A stretch of 64,000 nucleotides of DNA from Linyphia triangularis (GCA_963978545.1 OZ021722.1:36101365-36165364), one strand, 5' to 3'. Shown: positions 47,420-59,639, numbered from the stretch's first letter. The notes: generated by a model from the sequence alone, not told the origin. Translations and numbers: made by a program.

Positions 47420-47491
47420 AGGTTCCACCGAGATTCGAACTCGGATCGCTGGATTCAGAGTCCAGAGTGCTGACCATTACACCATAGAACC
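47420..47491 (-). tRNA. tRNA-Gln-CTG: tRNA-Gln (CTG)
   Basis: Intact; tail is T5 (47410-47414) after a point change in the usual T8. Confidence 0.94.
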
Positions 47492-47496
47492 CAATT

Positions 47497-47568
47497 TTCC
47501 CACGCCGGGAATCGAACCCGGGCCGCCTGGGTAAAAGCCAGGAATCCTAGACACTAGACAACATGGGA
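47497..47568 (-). tRNA. Glu-bodied tRNA with Lys anticodon TTT
   Basis: Same sequence type as 47233 in the adjacent unit, so a local duplication. Confidence 0.82.
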
Positions 47569-48029
47569 CAGAATGCCTAAGTATTCAAATAAGTTTTATA
47601 TTTCATAAAATAATGAAGAAAATTATACGGAAACATTTTAATAATCCTTGACATACTCAAGGGTGAAATAATTGGAAAAAAATTACGTTCAACTGAAATT
47701 TGAGCTGGTATCGCTTTATCCAGAGACAAGAGTGCTGACCATTACATCATTGAACTTAATTTTCCCACGCAAGGAATCAGAAATTGGCAGCCTGGGTGTG
47801 ATCTAGTATTCCTAACCATATGACAAAATAGTCTAATGAATTGCATTTTATCATCAATTTGATTCAATAACTATATTGCTTAAAAATATATATATATCCA
47901 AAAATATTTCATTTCTGATATATTTATGCATGATAAATTTAACAAAAACACTAGGTTCTAATGAGATTAGAAATCGGTTCGCCGGATTCAAAGTCTAGAG
48001 TGCTACCCATTACACGATAGAACCAATCT

Positions 48030-48101
48030 TTCCCACGCCGGGAATCGAACCCGGGCCGCCTGGGTGAGAGCCAGGAATCCTAACCACTAGACCACGTGGG
48101 A
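48030..48101 (-). tRNA. tRNA-Glu-CTC: tRNA-Glu (CTC)
   Basis: Intact; partner decayed Gln 47953-48024. Confidence 0.94.
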
Positions 48102-48487
48102 CAGAATGCTTACGTATTCAAATAAATTTTATATTTAATAAAATAATGAAGAAAATTATACAGAAACATTTTATTAATCTTTGACATACTCACGGGTGAA
48201 ATAATTGGAAAAAAACTTACGTTCTACTGAAATATGAGCTGGTATTGCTGGATCAAGAGATAAGAGTGCTGACAATTACATCATTGAACTTAATTTTCCC
48301 TCGCAAGGAATCGAAAATTGGCAGCCTGGGTGAGATCTTGTACTCCTAACCCTATGACAAAAGATACTCATGAATTGCAATTTATCATCCTTTTGATTCA
48401 ATAACTATATTGCGTAAAAAATATATATATATCCAAAAATATTTCATTCCAGATATATTTATACATGATAGATTTAACAAAAAGACG

Positions 48488-48559
48488 AAGTTCTACCGAG
48501 ATTCGAAATCGGATCGCTGTATTCAATGTCCAGAGTGCTGACCATTACACCATAGAACC
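48488..48559 (-). pseudogene. Chimeric tRNA-Gln (TTG) with A33
   Basis: Left part matches the C33 family and right part a Gln-CTG gene. Loop CATTGAA has A33, and the stem has a G30-A40 mismatch. Duplicated at 52211. Confidence 0.75.
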
Positions 48560-48564
48560 CAATT

Positions 48565-48636
48565 TTCCCACGCCGGGAATCGAACCCGGGCCGCCTGGGT
48601 AAAAGCCAGGAATCCTACACACTAGACAACATGGGA
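48565..48636 (-). tRNA. Glu-bodied tRNA with Lys anticodon TTT
   Basis: As 47233, with a slightly different D loop (+ strand cctacacac). Confidence 0.8.
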
Positions 48637-49097
48637 CAGAATGCCTAAGTATTCAAATAAGTTTTATATTTCATAAAATAATGAAGAAAATTATACGGAA
48701 ACATTTTAATAATCCTCGACATACTCAAGGGTGAAATAATTGGAAAAAAATTTACGTTCTACTGAAATTTTAGCTAGTATCGCTGGATCCAGAGACAAGA
48801 GTGCTGACCATTACATCACTGAACTTAATTTTCCCACACAAGGAATCAAAAATTGGCAGCCTGGGTGGGATCTAGTACTCCTAACCATATGACAAAAGAA
48901 TTTAATGAATTGCATTTTATCATCCTTTTGATTCAATAATTATATTGAGTAAAAAATACATATGTCCAAAAATATTTCATTCCATATATATTTATACATG
49001 AGAGATTTAACAAAAAGACGAGGTTATACCGAGATTCGAAATCGGATCGCTGGATTCAAGGTCCAGAGTGCTAACCATTACACGATAAAACCAATTT

Positions 49098-49169
49098 TTC
49101 CCACGCCGGGAATCGAACACGGGCCGCCTGGGTGAAAGCCAGGAATCCTAACCACTAGACCACATGGGA
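49098..49169 (-). tRNA. tRNA-Glu-TTC: tRNA-Glu (TTC), T-stem mismatch
   Basis: + strand gaacacggg as in 42187; its block copy 52821 lacks it. Confidence 0.78.
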
Positions 49170-49895
49170 CAATAAGCCTACGCATTCAAACACTTTAGAT
49201 ATTTAATAAAATTATAAATTGAATTATACGTAAAATTTTAAAAATCATCGCATACATGAGGGATATTAATTTAGAAAAAAAAATTTAGGTTCTACCGAGA
49301 TTCGAACTCGGATCGCTGGATTCAGAGTACAGAGTGCTGACCATTACACCTTAGAACACAACTTTCCCAAGCCGGGAATCGAACCCGGGCCGCCTGGGTG
49401 AAAGCCATGAATAATAACCACTAGACCACATGGGACAGAATGCCTACGTATTCAAATAAATTTTATATTTAATAAAATAATGCAGAAAATTATACAGAAA
49501 CATTTTTTAATCCTTGACATACTCAAGGGTGAAATAATTGGAAAAAAATTTACGTTCTACTGAAATTTTAGCTGGTATCGCTGGATCCAGAGACAAGAGT
49601 GCTGACCATTACATCATTGAACTTAATTTTCCAAAGCAAGGAATAAGAAATTGGCAGCCTGGGTGAGATCTAGTACTCCTAACCATATCACAAAATAGTC
49701 TAATGAATTGCATTTTATCATCCTTTTGATTCAATAACTATATTGCGTAAAAAATACATATGTCCAAAAACATTTCATTCTAGATATATTTATACATGAT
49801 AGATTTAACAAAAAGACGAGGTTCTACCGAGATTCGAAATCGGATCGCTGGATTCAAGGTCCAGAGTGCTAACCATTACACGATAAAACCAATTT

Positions 49896-49967
49896 TTCCC
49901 ACGCCGGGAATCGAACCCGGGCCGCCTGGGTGAAAGCCAGGAATCCTAACCACTAGACCACATGGGA
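49896..49967 (-). tRNA. tRNA-Glu-TTC: tRNA-Glu (TTC)
   Basis: Intact; partner C33 Gln 49819-49890. Confidence 0.94.
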
Positions 49968-51142
49968 TAATAAGCCTACGCATTCAAACACTTTAGATAT
50001 TTAATAAAATTAAAAATTGAATTATACGTAAAATTTTAAAAATCATCGCATACATGAGGGATATTAATTTAGAAAAAAAATTTAGGTTCTACCGAGATTC
50101 GAACTCGGATCGCTGGATTCAGAGTCCAGAGTGCTGACCATTACACCTTAGAACACAATTTTCCCATGCCGGGAATCGAACCCGGGCCGCCTGGGTGAAA
50201 GCCAGGAATAATAACCACTAGACCACATGGGACAATAAGCCTACGCATTCAAACACTTTAGATATTTAATAAAATTATAAATTGAATTATACGTAAAATT
50301 TTAAAAATCATCGCATACATGAGGGATATTAATTTAGAAAAAAAATTAGGTTCTACCGAGATTCAAACTCGGATCGCTGGATTCAGAGTCCAGAGTGCTG
50401 ACCATTACACCTTAGAACACAATTTTCCCAAGCCGGGAATCGAACCCGGGCCGCCTGGGTGAAAGCCAGGAATCCTAACCACTAGACCACATGGGACAAT
50501 AAGCCTACGCATTCAAACACTTTAGATATTTAATAAAATTATAAATTGAATTATACGTAAAATTTTAAAAATCATCGCATACATGAGGGATATTAATTTA
50601 GAAAAAAAATTTAGGTTCTACCGAGATTCGAACTCGGATCGCTGGATTCAGAGTCCAGAGTGCTGACCATTACACCTTAGAACACAATTTTCCCAAGCCG
50701 GGAATCGAACCCGGGCCGCCTGGGTGAAAGCCATGAATAATAACCACTAGACCACATGGGACAGAATGCCTACGTATTCAAATAAATTTTATATTTAATA
50801 AAATAATGCAGAAAATTATACAGAAACATTTTTTAATCCTTGACATACTCAAGGGTGAAATAATTGGAAAAAAATTACGTTCAACTGAAATTTGAGCTGG
50901 TATCGCTTTATCCGGAGACAAGAGTGCTGACCATTACATCATTGAACTTAATTTTCCCACGCAAGGAATCGAAAATTAGCACCCTGGGTGAGATCTAGTA
51001 TTCCTAACCATATGACAAAATAGTCTAATGAATTGCATTTTATCCTCAATTTGATTCAATAACTATATTGCTTAAAAAATATATATATCCAAAAATATTT
51101 CATTCCAGATATATTTAGACATGATAGATTTAACAAAAAACT

Positions 51143-51214
51143 AGGTTCTACCGAGATTCGAACTCGGATCGCTGGATTCAGAGTCCAGAGTGCTGACCAT
51201 TACACCATAGAACC
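51143..51214 (-). tRNA. tRNA-Gln-CTG: tRNA-Gln (CTG)
   Basis: Intact; T6 tail. Confidence 0.95.
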
Positions 51215-51219
51215 CAATT

Positions 51220-51291
51220 TTCCCACGCCGGGAATCGAACCCGGGCCGCCTGGGTAAAAGCCAGGAATCCTAGACACTAGACAACATGGGA
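51220..51291 (-). tRNA. Glu-bodied tRNA with Lys anticodon TTT
   Basis: As 47233. Confidence 0.82.
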
Positions 51292-51752
51292 CAGAATGCC
51301 TAAGTATTCAAATAAGTTTTATATTTCATAAAATAATGAAGAAAATTATACGGAAACATTTTAATAATCCTTGACATACTCAAGGGTGAAATAATTGGAA
51401 AAAAATTACGTTCAACTGAAATTTGAGCTGGTATCGCTTTATCCAGAGACAAGAGTGCTGACCATTACATCATTGAACTTAATTTTCCCACGCAAGGAAT
51501 CAGAAATTGGCAGCCTGGGTGTGATCTAGTATTCCTAACCATATGACAAAATAGTCTAATGAATTGCATTTTATCATCAATTTGATTCAATAACTATATT
51601 GCTTAAAAATATATATATATCCAAAAATATTTCATTTCTGATATATTTATGCATGATAAATTTAACAAAAACACTAGGTTCTAATGAGATTAGAAATCGG
51701 TTCGCCGGATTCAAAGTCTAGAGTGCTACCCATTACACGATAGAACCAATCT

Positions 51753-51824
51753 TTCCCACGCCGGGAATCGAACCCGGGCCGCCTGGGTGAGAGCCAGGAA
51801 TCCTAACCACTAGACCACGTGGGA
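51753..51824 (-). tRNA. tRNA-Glu-CTC: tRNA-Glu (CTC)
   Basis: Intact; block copy of 48030. Confidence 0.94.
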
Positions 51825-52210
51825 CAGAATGCTTACGTATTCAAATAAATTTTATATTTAATAAAATAATGAAGAAAATTATACAGAAACATTTTATTAA
51901 TCTTTGACATACTCACGGGTGAAATAATTGGAAAAAAACTTACGTTCTACTGAAATATGAGCTGGTATTGCTGGATCAAGAGATAAGAGTGCTGACAATT
52001 ACATCATTGAACTTAATTTTCCCTCGCAAGGAATCGAAAATTGGCAGCCTGGGTGAGATCTTGTACTCCTAACCCTATGACAAAAGATACTCATGAATTG
52101 CAATTTATCATCCTTTTGATTCAATAACTATATTGCGTAAAAAATATATATATATCCAAAAATATTTCATTCCAGATATATTTATACATGATAGATTTAA
52201 CAAAAAGACG

Positions 52211-52282
52211 AAGTTCTACCGAGATTCGAAATCGGATCGCTGTATTCAATGTCCAGAGTGCTGACCATTACACCATAGAACC
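52211..52282 (-). pseudogene. Chimeric tRNA-Gln (TTG) with A33
   Basis: Block copy of 48488. Confidence 0.75.
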
Positions 52283-52287
52283 CAATT

Positions 52288-52359
52288 TTCCCACGCCGGG
52301 AATCGAACCCGGGCCGCCTGGGTAAAAGCCAGGAATCCTACACACTAGACAACATGGGA
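52288..52359 (-). tRNA. Glu-bodied tRNA with Lys anticodon TTT
   Basis: Block copy of 48565. Confidence 0.8.
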
Positions 52360-52820
52360 CAGAATGCCTAAGTATTCAAATAAGTTTTATATTTCATAAA
52401 ATAATGAAGAAAATTATACGGAAACATTTTAATAATCCTCGACATACTCAAGGGTGAAATAATTGGAAAAAAATTTACGTTCTACTGAAATTTTAGCTAG
52501 TATCGCTGGATCCAGAGACAAGAGTGCTGACCATTACATCACTGAACTTAATTTTCCCACACAAGGAATCAAAAATTGGCAGCCTGGGTGGGATCTAGTA
52601 CTCCTAACCATATGACAAAAGAATTTAATGAATTGCATTTTATCATCCTTTTGATTCAATAATTATATTGAGTAAAAAATACATATGTCCAAAAATATTT
52701 CATTCCATATATATTTATACATGAGAGATTTAACAAAAAGACGAGGTTATACCGAGATTCGAAATCGGATCGCTGGATTCAAGGTCCAGAGTGCTAACCA
52801 TTACACGATAAAACCAATTT

Positions 52821-52892
52821 TTCCCACGCCGGGAATCGAACCCGGGCCGCCTGGGTGAAAGCCAGGAATCCTAACCACTAGACCACATGGGA
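52821..52892 (-). tRNA. tRNA-Glu-TTC: tRNA-Glu (TTC)
   Basis: Intact; partner C33 Gln 52744-52815. Confidence 0.94.
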
Positions 52893-53618
52893 CAATAAGC
52901 CTACGCATTCAAACACTTTAGATATTTAATAAAATTATAAATTGAATTATACGTAAAATTTTAAAAATCATCGCATACATGAGGGATATTAATTTAGAAA
53001 AAAAAATTTAGGTTCTACCGAGATTCGAACTCGGATCGCTGGATTCAGAGTACAGAGTGCTGACCATTACACCTTAGAACACAACTTTCCCAAGCCGGGA
53101 ATCGAACCCGGGCCGCCTGGGTGAAAGCCATGAATAATAACCACTAGACCACATGGGACAGAATGCCTACGTATTCAAATAAATTTTATATTTAATAAAA
53201 TAATGCAGAAAATTATACAGAAACATTTTTTAATCCTTGACATACTCAAGGGTGAAATAATTGGAAAAAAATTTACGTTCTACTGAAATTTTAGCTGGTA
53301 TCGCTGGATCCAGAGACAAGAGTGCTGACCATTACATCATTGAACTTAATTTTCCAAAGCAAGGAATAAGAAATTGGCAGCCTGGGTGAGATCTAGTACT
53401 CCTAACCATATCACAAAATAGTCTAATGAATTGCATTTTATCATCCTTTTGATTCAATAACTATATTGCGTAAAAAATACATATGTCCAAAAACATTTCA
53501 TTCTAGATATATTTATACATGATAGATTTAACAAAAAGACGAGGTTCTACCGAGATTCGAAATCGGATCGCTGGATTCAAGGTCCAGAGTGCTAACCATT
53601 ACACGATAAAACCAATTT

Positions 53619-53690
53619 TTCCCACGCCGGGAATCGAACCCGGGCCGCCTGGGTGAAAGCCAGGAATCCTAACCACTAGACCACATGGGA
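53619..53690 (-). tRNA. tRNA-Glu-TTC: tRNA-Glu (TTC)
   Basis: Intact; partner C33 Gln 53542-53613. Confidence 0.94.
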
Positions 53691-54865
53691 TAATAAGCCT
53701 ACGCATTCAAACACTTTAGATATTTAATAAAATTAAAAATTGAATTATACGTAAAATTTTAAAAATCATCGCATACATGAGGGATATTAATTTAGAAAAA
53801 AAATTTAGGTTCTACCGAGATTCGAACTCGGATCGCTGGATTCAGAGTCCAGAGTGCTGACCATTACACCTTAGAACACAATTTTCCCATGCCGGGAATC
53901 GAACCCGGGCCGCCTGGGTGAAAGCCAGGAATAATAACCACTAGACCACATGGGACAATAAGCCTACGCATTCAAACACTTTAGATATTTAATAAAATTA
54001 TAAATTGAATTATACGTAAAATTTTAAAAATCATCGCATACATGAGGGATATTAATTTAGAAAAAAAATTAGGTTCTACCGAGATTCAAACTCGGATCGC
54101 TGGATTCAGAGTCCAGAGTGCTGACCATTACACCTTAGAACACAATTTTCCCAAGCCGGGAATCGAACCCGGGCCGCCTGGGTGAAAGCCAGGAAACCTA
54201 ACCACTAGACCACATGGGACAATAAGCCTACGCATTCAAACACTTTAGATATTTAATAAAATTATAAATTGAATTATACGTAAAATTTTAAAAATCATCG
54301 CATACATGAGGGATATTAATTTAGAAAAAAAATTTAGGTTCTACCGAGATTCGAACTCGGATCGCTGGATTCAGAGTCCAGAGTGCTGACCATTACACCT
54401 TAGAACACAATTTTCCCAAGCCGGGAATCGAACCCGGGCCGCCTGGGTGAAAGCCATGAATAATAACCACTAGACCACATGGGACAGAATGCCTACGTAT
54501 TCAAATAAATTTTATATTTAATAAAATAATGCAGAAAATTATACAGAAACATTTTTTAATCCTTGACATACTCAAGGGTGAAATAATTGGAAAAATATTA
54601 CGTTCAACTGAAATTTGAGCTGGTATCGCTTTATCCGGAGACAAGAGTGCTGACCATTACATCATTGAACTTAATTTTCCCACGCAAGGAATCGAAAATT
54701 AGCACCCTGGGTGAGATCTAGTATTCCTAACCATATGACAAAATAGTCTAATGAATTGCATTTTATCCTCAATTTGATTCAATAACTATATTGCTTAAAA
54801 AATATATATATCCAAAAATATTTCATTCCAGATATATTTAGACATGATAGATTTAACAAAAAACT

Positions 54866-54937
54866 AGGTTCTACCGAGATTCGAACTCGGATCGCTGGAT
54901 TCAGAGTCCAGAGTGCTGACCATTACACCATAGAACC
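54866..54937 (-). tRNA. tRNA-Gln-CTG: tRNA-Gln (CTG)
   Basis: Intact; T6 tail. Confidence 0.95.
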
Positions 54938-54942
54938 CAATT

Positions 54943-55014
54943 TTCCCACGCCGGGAATCGAACCCGGGCCGCCTGGGTGAGAGCCAGGAATCCTAACCAC
55001 TAGACCACGTGGGA
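54943..55014 (-). tRNA. tRNA-Glu-CTC: tRNA-Glu (CTC)
   Basis: Intact. The equivalent unit 3723 bp to the left carries the Lys-anticodon form, so the duplication boundary falls here. Confidence 0.95.
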
Positions 55015-55398
55015 CAGAATGCTTACGTAATCAAATAAATTTTATATTTAATAAAATAATGAAGAAAATTATACAGAAACATTTTATTAATCTTTGACAT
55101 ACTCAAGGGTGAAATAATTGGAAAAAAACTTACGTTCTACTGAAATATGAGCTGGTATTGCTGGATCAAGAGATAAGAGTGCTGACCATTACATCATTGA
55201 ACTTAATTTTCCCTCGCAAGGAATCGAAAATTGGCAGCCTGGGTGAGATCTTGTACTCCTAACCCTAAGACAAAAGATACTCATGAGTTGCAATTTATCA
55301 TCCTTTTGATTCAATAACTATATTGCGTAAAAAAATATATATATCCAAAAATATTTCATTCCAGATATATTTAGACATGATAGATTTAACAAAAAACT

Positions 55399-55470
55399 AG
55401 GTTCTACCGAGATTCGAACTCGGATCGCTGGATTCAAAGTCCAGAGTGCTAACCATTACACCATAGAACC
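55399..55470 (-). tRNA. tRNA-Gln-TTG: tRNA-Gln (TTG)
   Basis: Intact; matches 4099 at offset 51300. Confidence 0.95.
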
Positions 55471-55475
55471 CAAAT

Positions 55476-55547
55476 TTCCCACACCGGGAATCGAACCCGG
55501 GCCGCCTGGGTGAAAGCCAGGAATCCTAACCACTAGACCACATGGGA
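55476..55547 (-). tRNA. tRNA-Glu-TTC: tRNA-Glu (TTC)
   Basis: Intact. Confidence 0.94.
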
Positions 55548-56196
55548 CAATAAGCCTACGCATTCAAACAATTTAGATATTTAATAAAATTATAAATTGA
55601 ATTATACGTAAAATTTTAAAAATCATCGCATACATGAGGGATATTAATTTAGAAAAAAAAATTTAGGTTCTACTGAGATTCGAACTCGGATCGCTGGATT
55701 CAGAGTACAGAGTGCTGACCATTACACCTTAGAACACAATTTTCCCAAGCCGGGAATCGAACCCGGGCCGCCTGGGTGAAAGCCATGAATAATAACCACT
55801 AGACCACATGGGACAGAATGCCTACGTATTCAAATAAATTTTATATTTAATAAAATAATGCAGAAAATTATACAGAAACATTTTTTAATCCTTGACATAC
55901 TCAAGGGTGAAATAATTGGAAAAAAAATTACGTTCTACTGAAATTTTAGCTGGTATCGCTGGATCCAGAGACAAGAGTGCTGACCATTACATCATTGAAC
56001 TTAATTTTCCCTCGCAAGGAATCGAAAATTGGCAGCCCGGGTGAGATCTTGTACTCCTAACCCTAAGACAAAAGATACTCATGAGTTGCAATTTATCATC
56101 CTTTTGATTCAATAACTATATTGCGTAAAAAAATATATATATCCAAAAATATTTCATTCCAGATATATTTAGACATGATAGATTTAACAAAAAACT

Positions 56197-56268
56197 AGGT
56201 TCTACCGAGATTCGAACTCGGATCGCTGGATTCAAAGTCCAGAGTGCTAACCATTACACCATAGAACC
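56197..56268 (-). tRNA. tRNA-Gln-TTG: tRNA-Gln (TTG)
   Basis: Intact. Confidence 0.95.
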
Positions 56269-56273
56269 CAAAT

Positions 56274-56345
56274 TTCCCACACCGGGAATCGAACCCGGGC
56301 CGCCTGGGTGAAAGCCAGGAATCCTAACCACTAGACCACATGGGA
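56274..56345 (-). tRNA. tRNA-Glu-TTC: tRNA-Glu (TTC)
   Basis: Intact. Confidence 0.94.
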
Positions 56346-57071
56346 CAATAAGCCTACGCATTCAAACAATTTAGATATTTAATAAAATTATAAATTGAAT
56401 TATACGTAAAATTTTAAAAATCATCGCACACATGAGGGATATTAATTTAGAAAAAAAAATTTAGGTTCTACTGAGATTCGAACTCGGATCGCTGGATTCA
56501 GAGTACAGAGTGCTGACCATTACACCTTAGAACACAATTTTCCCAAGTCGGGAATCGAACCCGGGCCGCCTGGGTGAAAGCCATGAATAATAACGACTAG
56601 ACCACATGGGACAGAATGCCTACGTATTCAAATAAATTTTATATTTAATAAAATAATGCAGAAAATTATACAGAAACATTTTTTAATCCTTGACATACTC
56701 AAGGGTGAAATAATTGGAAAAAAATTTACGTTCTACTGAAATTTTAGCTGGTATCGCTGGATCCAGAGACAAGAGTGCTGACCATTACATCATTGAACTT
56801 AATTTTCCAAAGCAAGGAATCAGAAATTGGCAGCCTGGGTGAGATCTAATACTCCTAACCATATGACAAAATAGTCTAATGAATTGCATTTTATCATCCT
56901 TTTGATTCAATAACTATATTGCGTAAAAAATACATATGTCCAAAAACATTTCATTCTAGATATATTTATACATGATAGATTTAACAAAAAGACGAGGTTC
57001 TACCGAGATTCGAAATCGGATCGCTGGATTCAAGGTCCAGAGTGCTAACCATTACACGATAAAACCAATTT

Positions 57072-57143
57072 TTCCCACGCCGGGAATCGAACCCGGGCCG
57101 CCTGGGTGAAAGCCAGGAATCCTAACCACTAGACCACATGGGA
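57072..57143 (-). tRNA. tRNA-Glu-TTC: tRNA-Glu (TTC)
   Basis: Intact; partner C33 Gln 56995-57066. Confidence 0.94.
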
Positions 57144-58054
57144 CAATAAGCCTACGCATTCAAACACTTTAGATATTTAATAAAATTATAAATTGAATTA
57201 TACGTAAAATTTTAAAAATCATCGCATACATGAGGGATATTAATTTAGAAAAAAAAATTAGGTTCTACCGAGATTCGAACTCGGATCGCTGGATTCAGAG
57301 TCCAGAGTGCTGACCATTACACCTTAGAACACAATTTTCCCAAGCCGGGAATCGAACCCGGGCCGCCTGGGTGAAAGCCAGGAATCCTAACCACTAGACC
57401 ACATGGGACAATAAGCCTACGCATTCAAACACTTTAGATATTTAATAAAATTATAAATTGAATTATACGTAAAATTTTAAAAATCATCGCATACATGAGG
57501 GATATTAATTTAGAAAAAAAATTTAGGTTCTACCGAGATTCGAACTCGGATCGCTGGATTCAGAGTCCAGAGTGCTGACCATTACACCTTAGAACACAAT
57601 TTTCCCAAGCCGGGAATCGAACCCGGGCCGCCTGGGTGAAAGCCATGAATAATAACCACTAGACCACATGGGACAGAATGCCTACGTATTCAAATAAATT
57701 TTATATTTAATAAAATAATGCAGAAAATTATACAGAAACATTTTTTAATCCTTGACATACTCAAGGGTGAAATAATTGGAAAAAAATTACGTTCAACTGA
57801 AATTTGAGCTGGTATCGCTTTATCCAGAGACAAGAGTGCTGACCATTACATCATTGAACTTAATTTTCCCACGCAAGGAATCGAAAATTAGCAGCCTGGG
57901 TGAGATCTAGTATTCCTAACCATATGACAAAATAGTCTAATGAATTGCATTTTATCATCAATTTGATTCAATAACTATATTGCTTAAAAAATATATATAT
58001 CCAAAAATATTTCATTCCAGATATATTTAGACATGATAGATTTAACAAAAAACT

Positions 58055-58126
58055 AGGTTCTACCGAGATTCGAACTCGGATCGCTGGATTCAGAGTCCAG
58101 AGTGCTGACCATTACACCATAGAACC
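58055..58126 (-). tRNA. tRNA-Gln-CTG: tRNA-Gln (CTG)
   Basis: Intact; lacks the acceptor change of its counterpart 6755. Confidence 0.95.
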
Positions 58127-58131
58127 CAATT

Positions 58132-58203
58132 TTCCCACGCCGGGAATCGAACCCGGGCCGCCTGGGTGAGAGCCAGGAATCCTAACCACTAGACCACGTG
58201 GGA
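58132..58203 (-). tRNA. tRNA-Glu-CTC: tRNA-Glu (CTC)
   Basis: Intact. Confidence 0.95.
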
Positions 58204-58587
58204 CAGAATGCTTACGTAATCAAATAAATTTTATATTTAATAAAATAATGAAGAAAATTATACAGAAACATTTTATTAATCTTTGACATACTCAAGGGTG
58301 AAATAATTGGAAAAAAACTTACGTTCTACTGAAATATGAGCTGGTATTGCTGGATCAAGAGATAAGAGTGCTGACCATTACATCATTGAACTTAATTTTC
58401 CCTCGCAAGGAATCGAAAATTGGCAGCCTGGGTGAGATCTTGTACTCCTAACCCTAAGACAAAAGATACTCATGAGTTGCAATTTATCATCCTTTTGATT
58501 CAATAACTATATTGCGTAAAAAAATATATATATCCAAAAATATTTCATTCCAGATATATTTAGACATGATAGATTTAACAAAAAACT

Positions 58588-58659
58588 AGGTTCTACCGAG
58601 ATTCGAACTCGGATCGCTGGATTCAAAGTCCAGAGTGCTAACCATTACACCATAGAACC
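58588..58659 (-). tRNA. tRNA-Gln-TTG: tRNA-Gln (TTG)
   Basis: Intact. Confidence 0.95.
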
Positions 58660-58664
58660 CAAAT

Positions 58665-58736
58665 TTCCCACACCGGGAATCGAACCCGGGCCGCCTGGGT
58701 GAAAGCCAGGAATCCTAACCACTAGACCACATGGGA
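58665..58736 (-). tRNA. tRNA-Glu-TTC: tRNA-Glu (TTC)
   Basis: Intact. Confidence 0.94.
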
Positions 58737-59639
58737 CAATAAGCCTACGCATTCAAACAATTTAGATATTTAATAAAATTATAAATTGAATTATACGTAA
58801 AATTTTAAAAATCATCGCATACATGAGGGATATTAATTTAGAAAAAAAAATTTAGGTTCTACTGAGATTCGAACTCGGATCGCTGGATTCAGAGTACAGA
58901 GTGCTGACCATTACACCTTAGAACACAATTTTCCCAAGCTGGGAATCGAACCCGGGCCGCCTGGGTGAAAGCCATGAATAATAACCACTAGACCACATGG
59001 GACAGAATGCCTACGTATTCAAATAAATTTTATATTTAATAAAATAATGCAGAAAATTATACAGAAACATTTTTTAATCCTTGACATACTCAAGGGTGAA
59101 ATAATTGGAAAAAAATTTACGTTCTACTGAAATTTTAGCTGGTATCGCTGGATCCAGAGACAAGAGTGCTGACCATTACATCATTGAACTTAATTTTCCA
59201 AAGCAAGGAATCAGAAATTGGCAGCCTGGGTGAGATCTAATACTCCTAACCATATGACAAAATAGTCTAATGAATTGCATTTTATCATCCTTTTGATTCA
59301 ATAACTATATTGCGTAAAAAATACATATGTCCAAAAACATTTCATTCTAGATATATTTATACATGACTAGCTGAATACCCGTGCTGCGCTACGAAATTTT
59401 ACCATTAGCATTTTAGCGATCAAAAGACATTCATGTATTCTACACTTCAGACGTTTGCTCCCATTTCGATCCCGACAAATTGATTTATCAAAATAGGAAC
59501 TTTCCTTTGTTGACATTTTAAACGAAATTTATAATTGTGAATAGTAAACTGGTATAGTTTATTGTGTTTATGTTTGCTCTTAGTTCTAAATTTCAAAGTA
59601 GTAGCTGTGTTGGAATTAAGTTAATTAGACATTAAGTTA

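Larger units (their letters stand above)
20575..51747 (-). pseudogene. Seven decayed Gln-TTG copies upstream-paired with Glu-CTC
   Basis: Left edges 20575, 30142, 33334, 38385, 41577, 47953, 51676, 72 bp each. Anticodon loop CTTTGAA (TTG) is kept, but the anticodon stem CTAGA/TCCGG has an A-C mismatch and the T arm and 3' acceptor half (+ strand ggttctaatgagattag) no longer pair well. Each lies 5 bp from a Glu-CTC copy that is intact or nearly so. Confidence 0.82.
47685..55080. repeat. 14-unit tandem duplication, offset 3723 bp
   Basis: Units 47685-51143 recur at 51408-54866. Shared marks include catactcacggg (48187, 51910), the A33 Gln (48488, 52211) and the catgggataata junction (49961, 53684). 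Confidence 0.9.
1..59366 (-). repeat. Tandem Glu-Gln tRNA array, main part (223 monomers)
   Basis: Head-to-tail monomers of 264-267 bp, each with a Gln-type sequence at its left, a 5-bp linker, a Glu-type sequence and a spacer of about 117 bp; every tRNA reads leftward. In nearly every monomer the Glu gene starts 77 bp right of the Gln left edge, so any Gln position given in this annotation also locates its Glu partner. Bases 1-113 are the tail of a spacer whose Glu lies outside the window. Three spacer types occur, beginning aataagcctacgcattc, agaatgcctacgtattc and, after the decayed units, gtctaatgaattgc. They share blocks such as atttaataaaat and acatga, so one ancestral monomer is likely. 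No inversion or foreign insertion is seen before 59367. Confidence 0.97.
53010..59366. repeat. Copy of parts of 1.7-8.1 kb (offset 51300)
   Basis: Units 1710-4365 match 53010-55665, and units 5428-7819 match 56728-59119, at a constant 51300. The three units between differ in family. Beyond the Helitron the match continues at 62079 (equivalent to 8086). Confidence 0.8.

Noticed and set aside
1..59366. CRISPR-like array (regular repeats with spacers).
   Set aside because: Period is 266 bp, the repeated parts are tRNAs, and the spacers are themselves repeated rather than unique.
59361..59370. Helitron left end placed two bases earlier (ga shared by both flanks).
   Set aside because: The shared ga makes the join ambiguous by sequence alone, but only the A/T target with element ends TC and CTAG fits Helitron rules.
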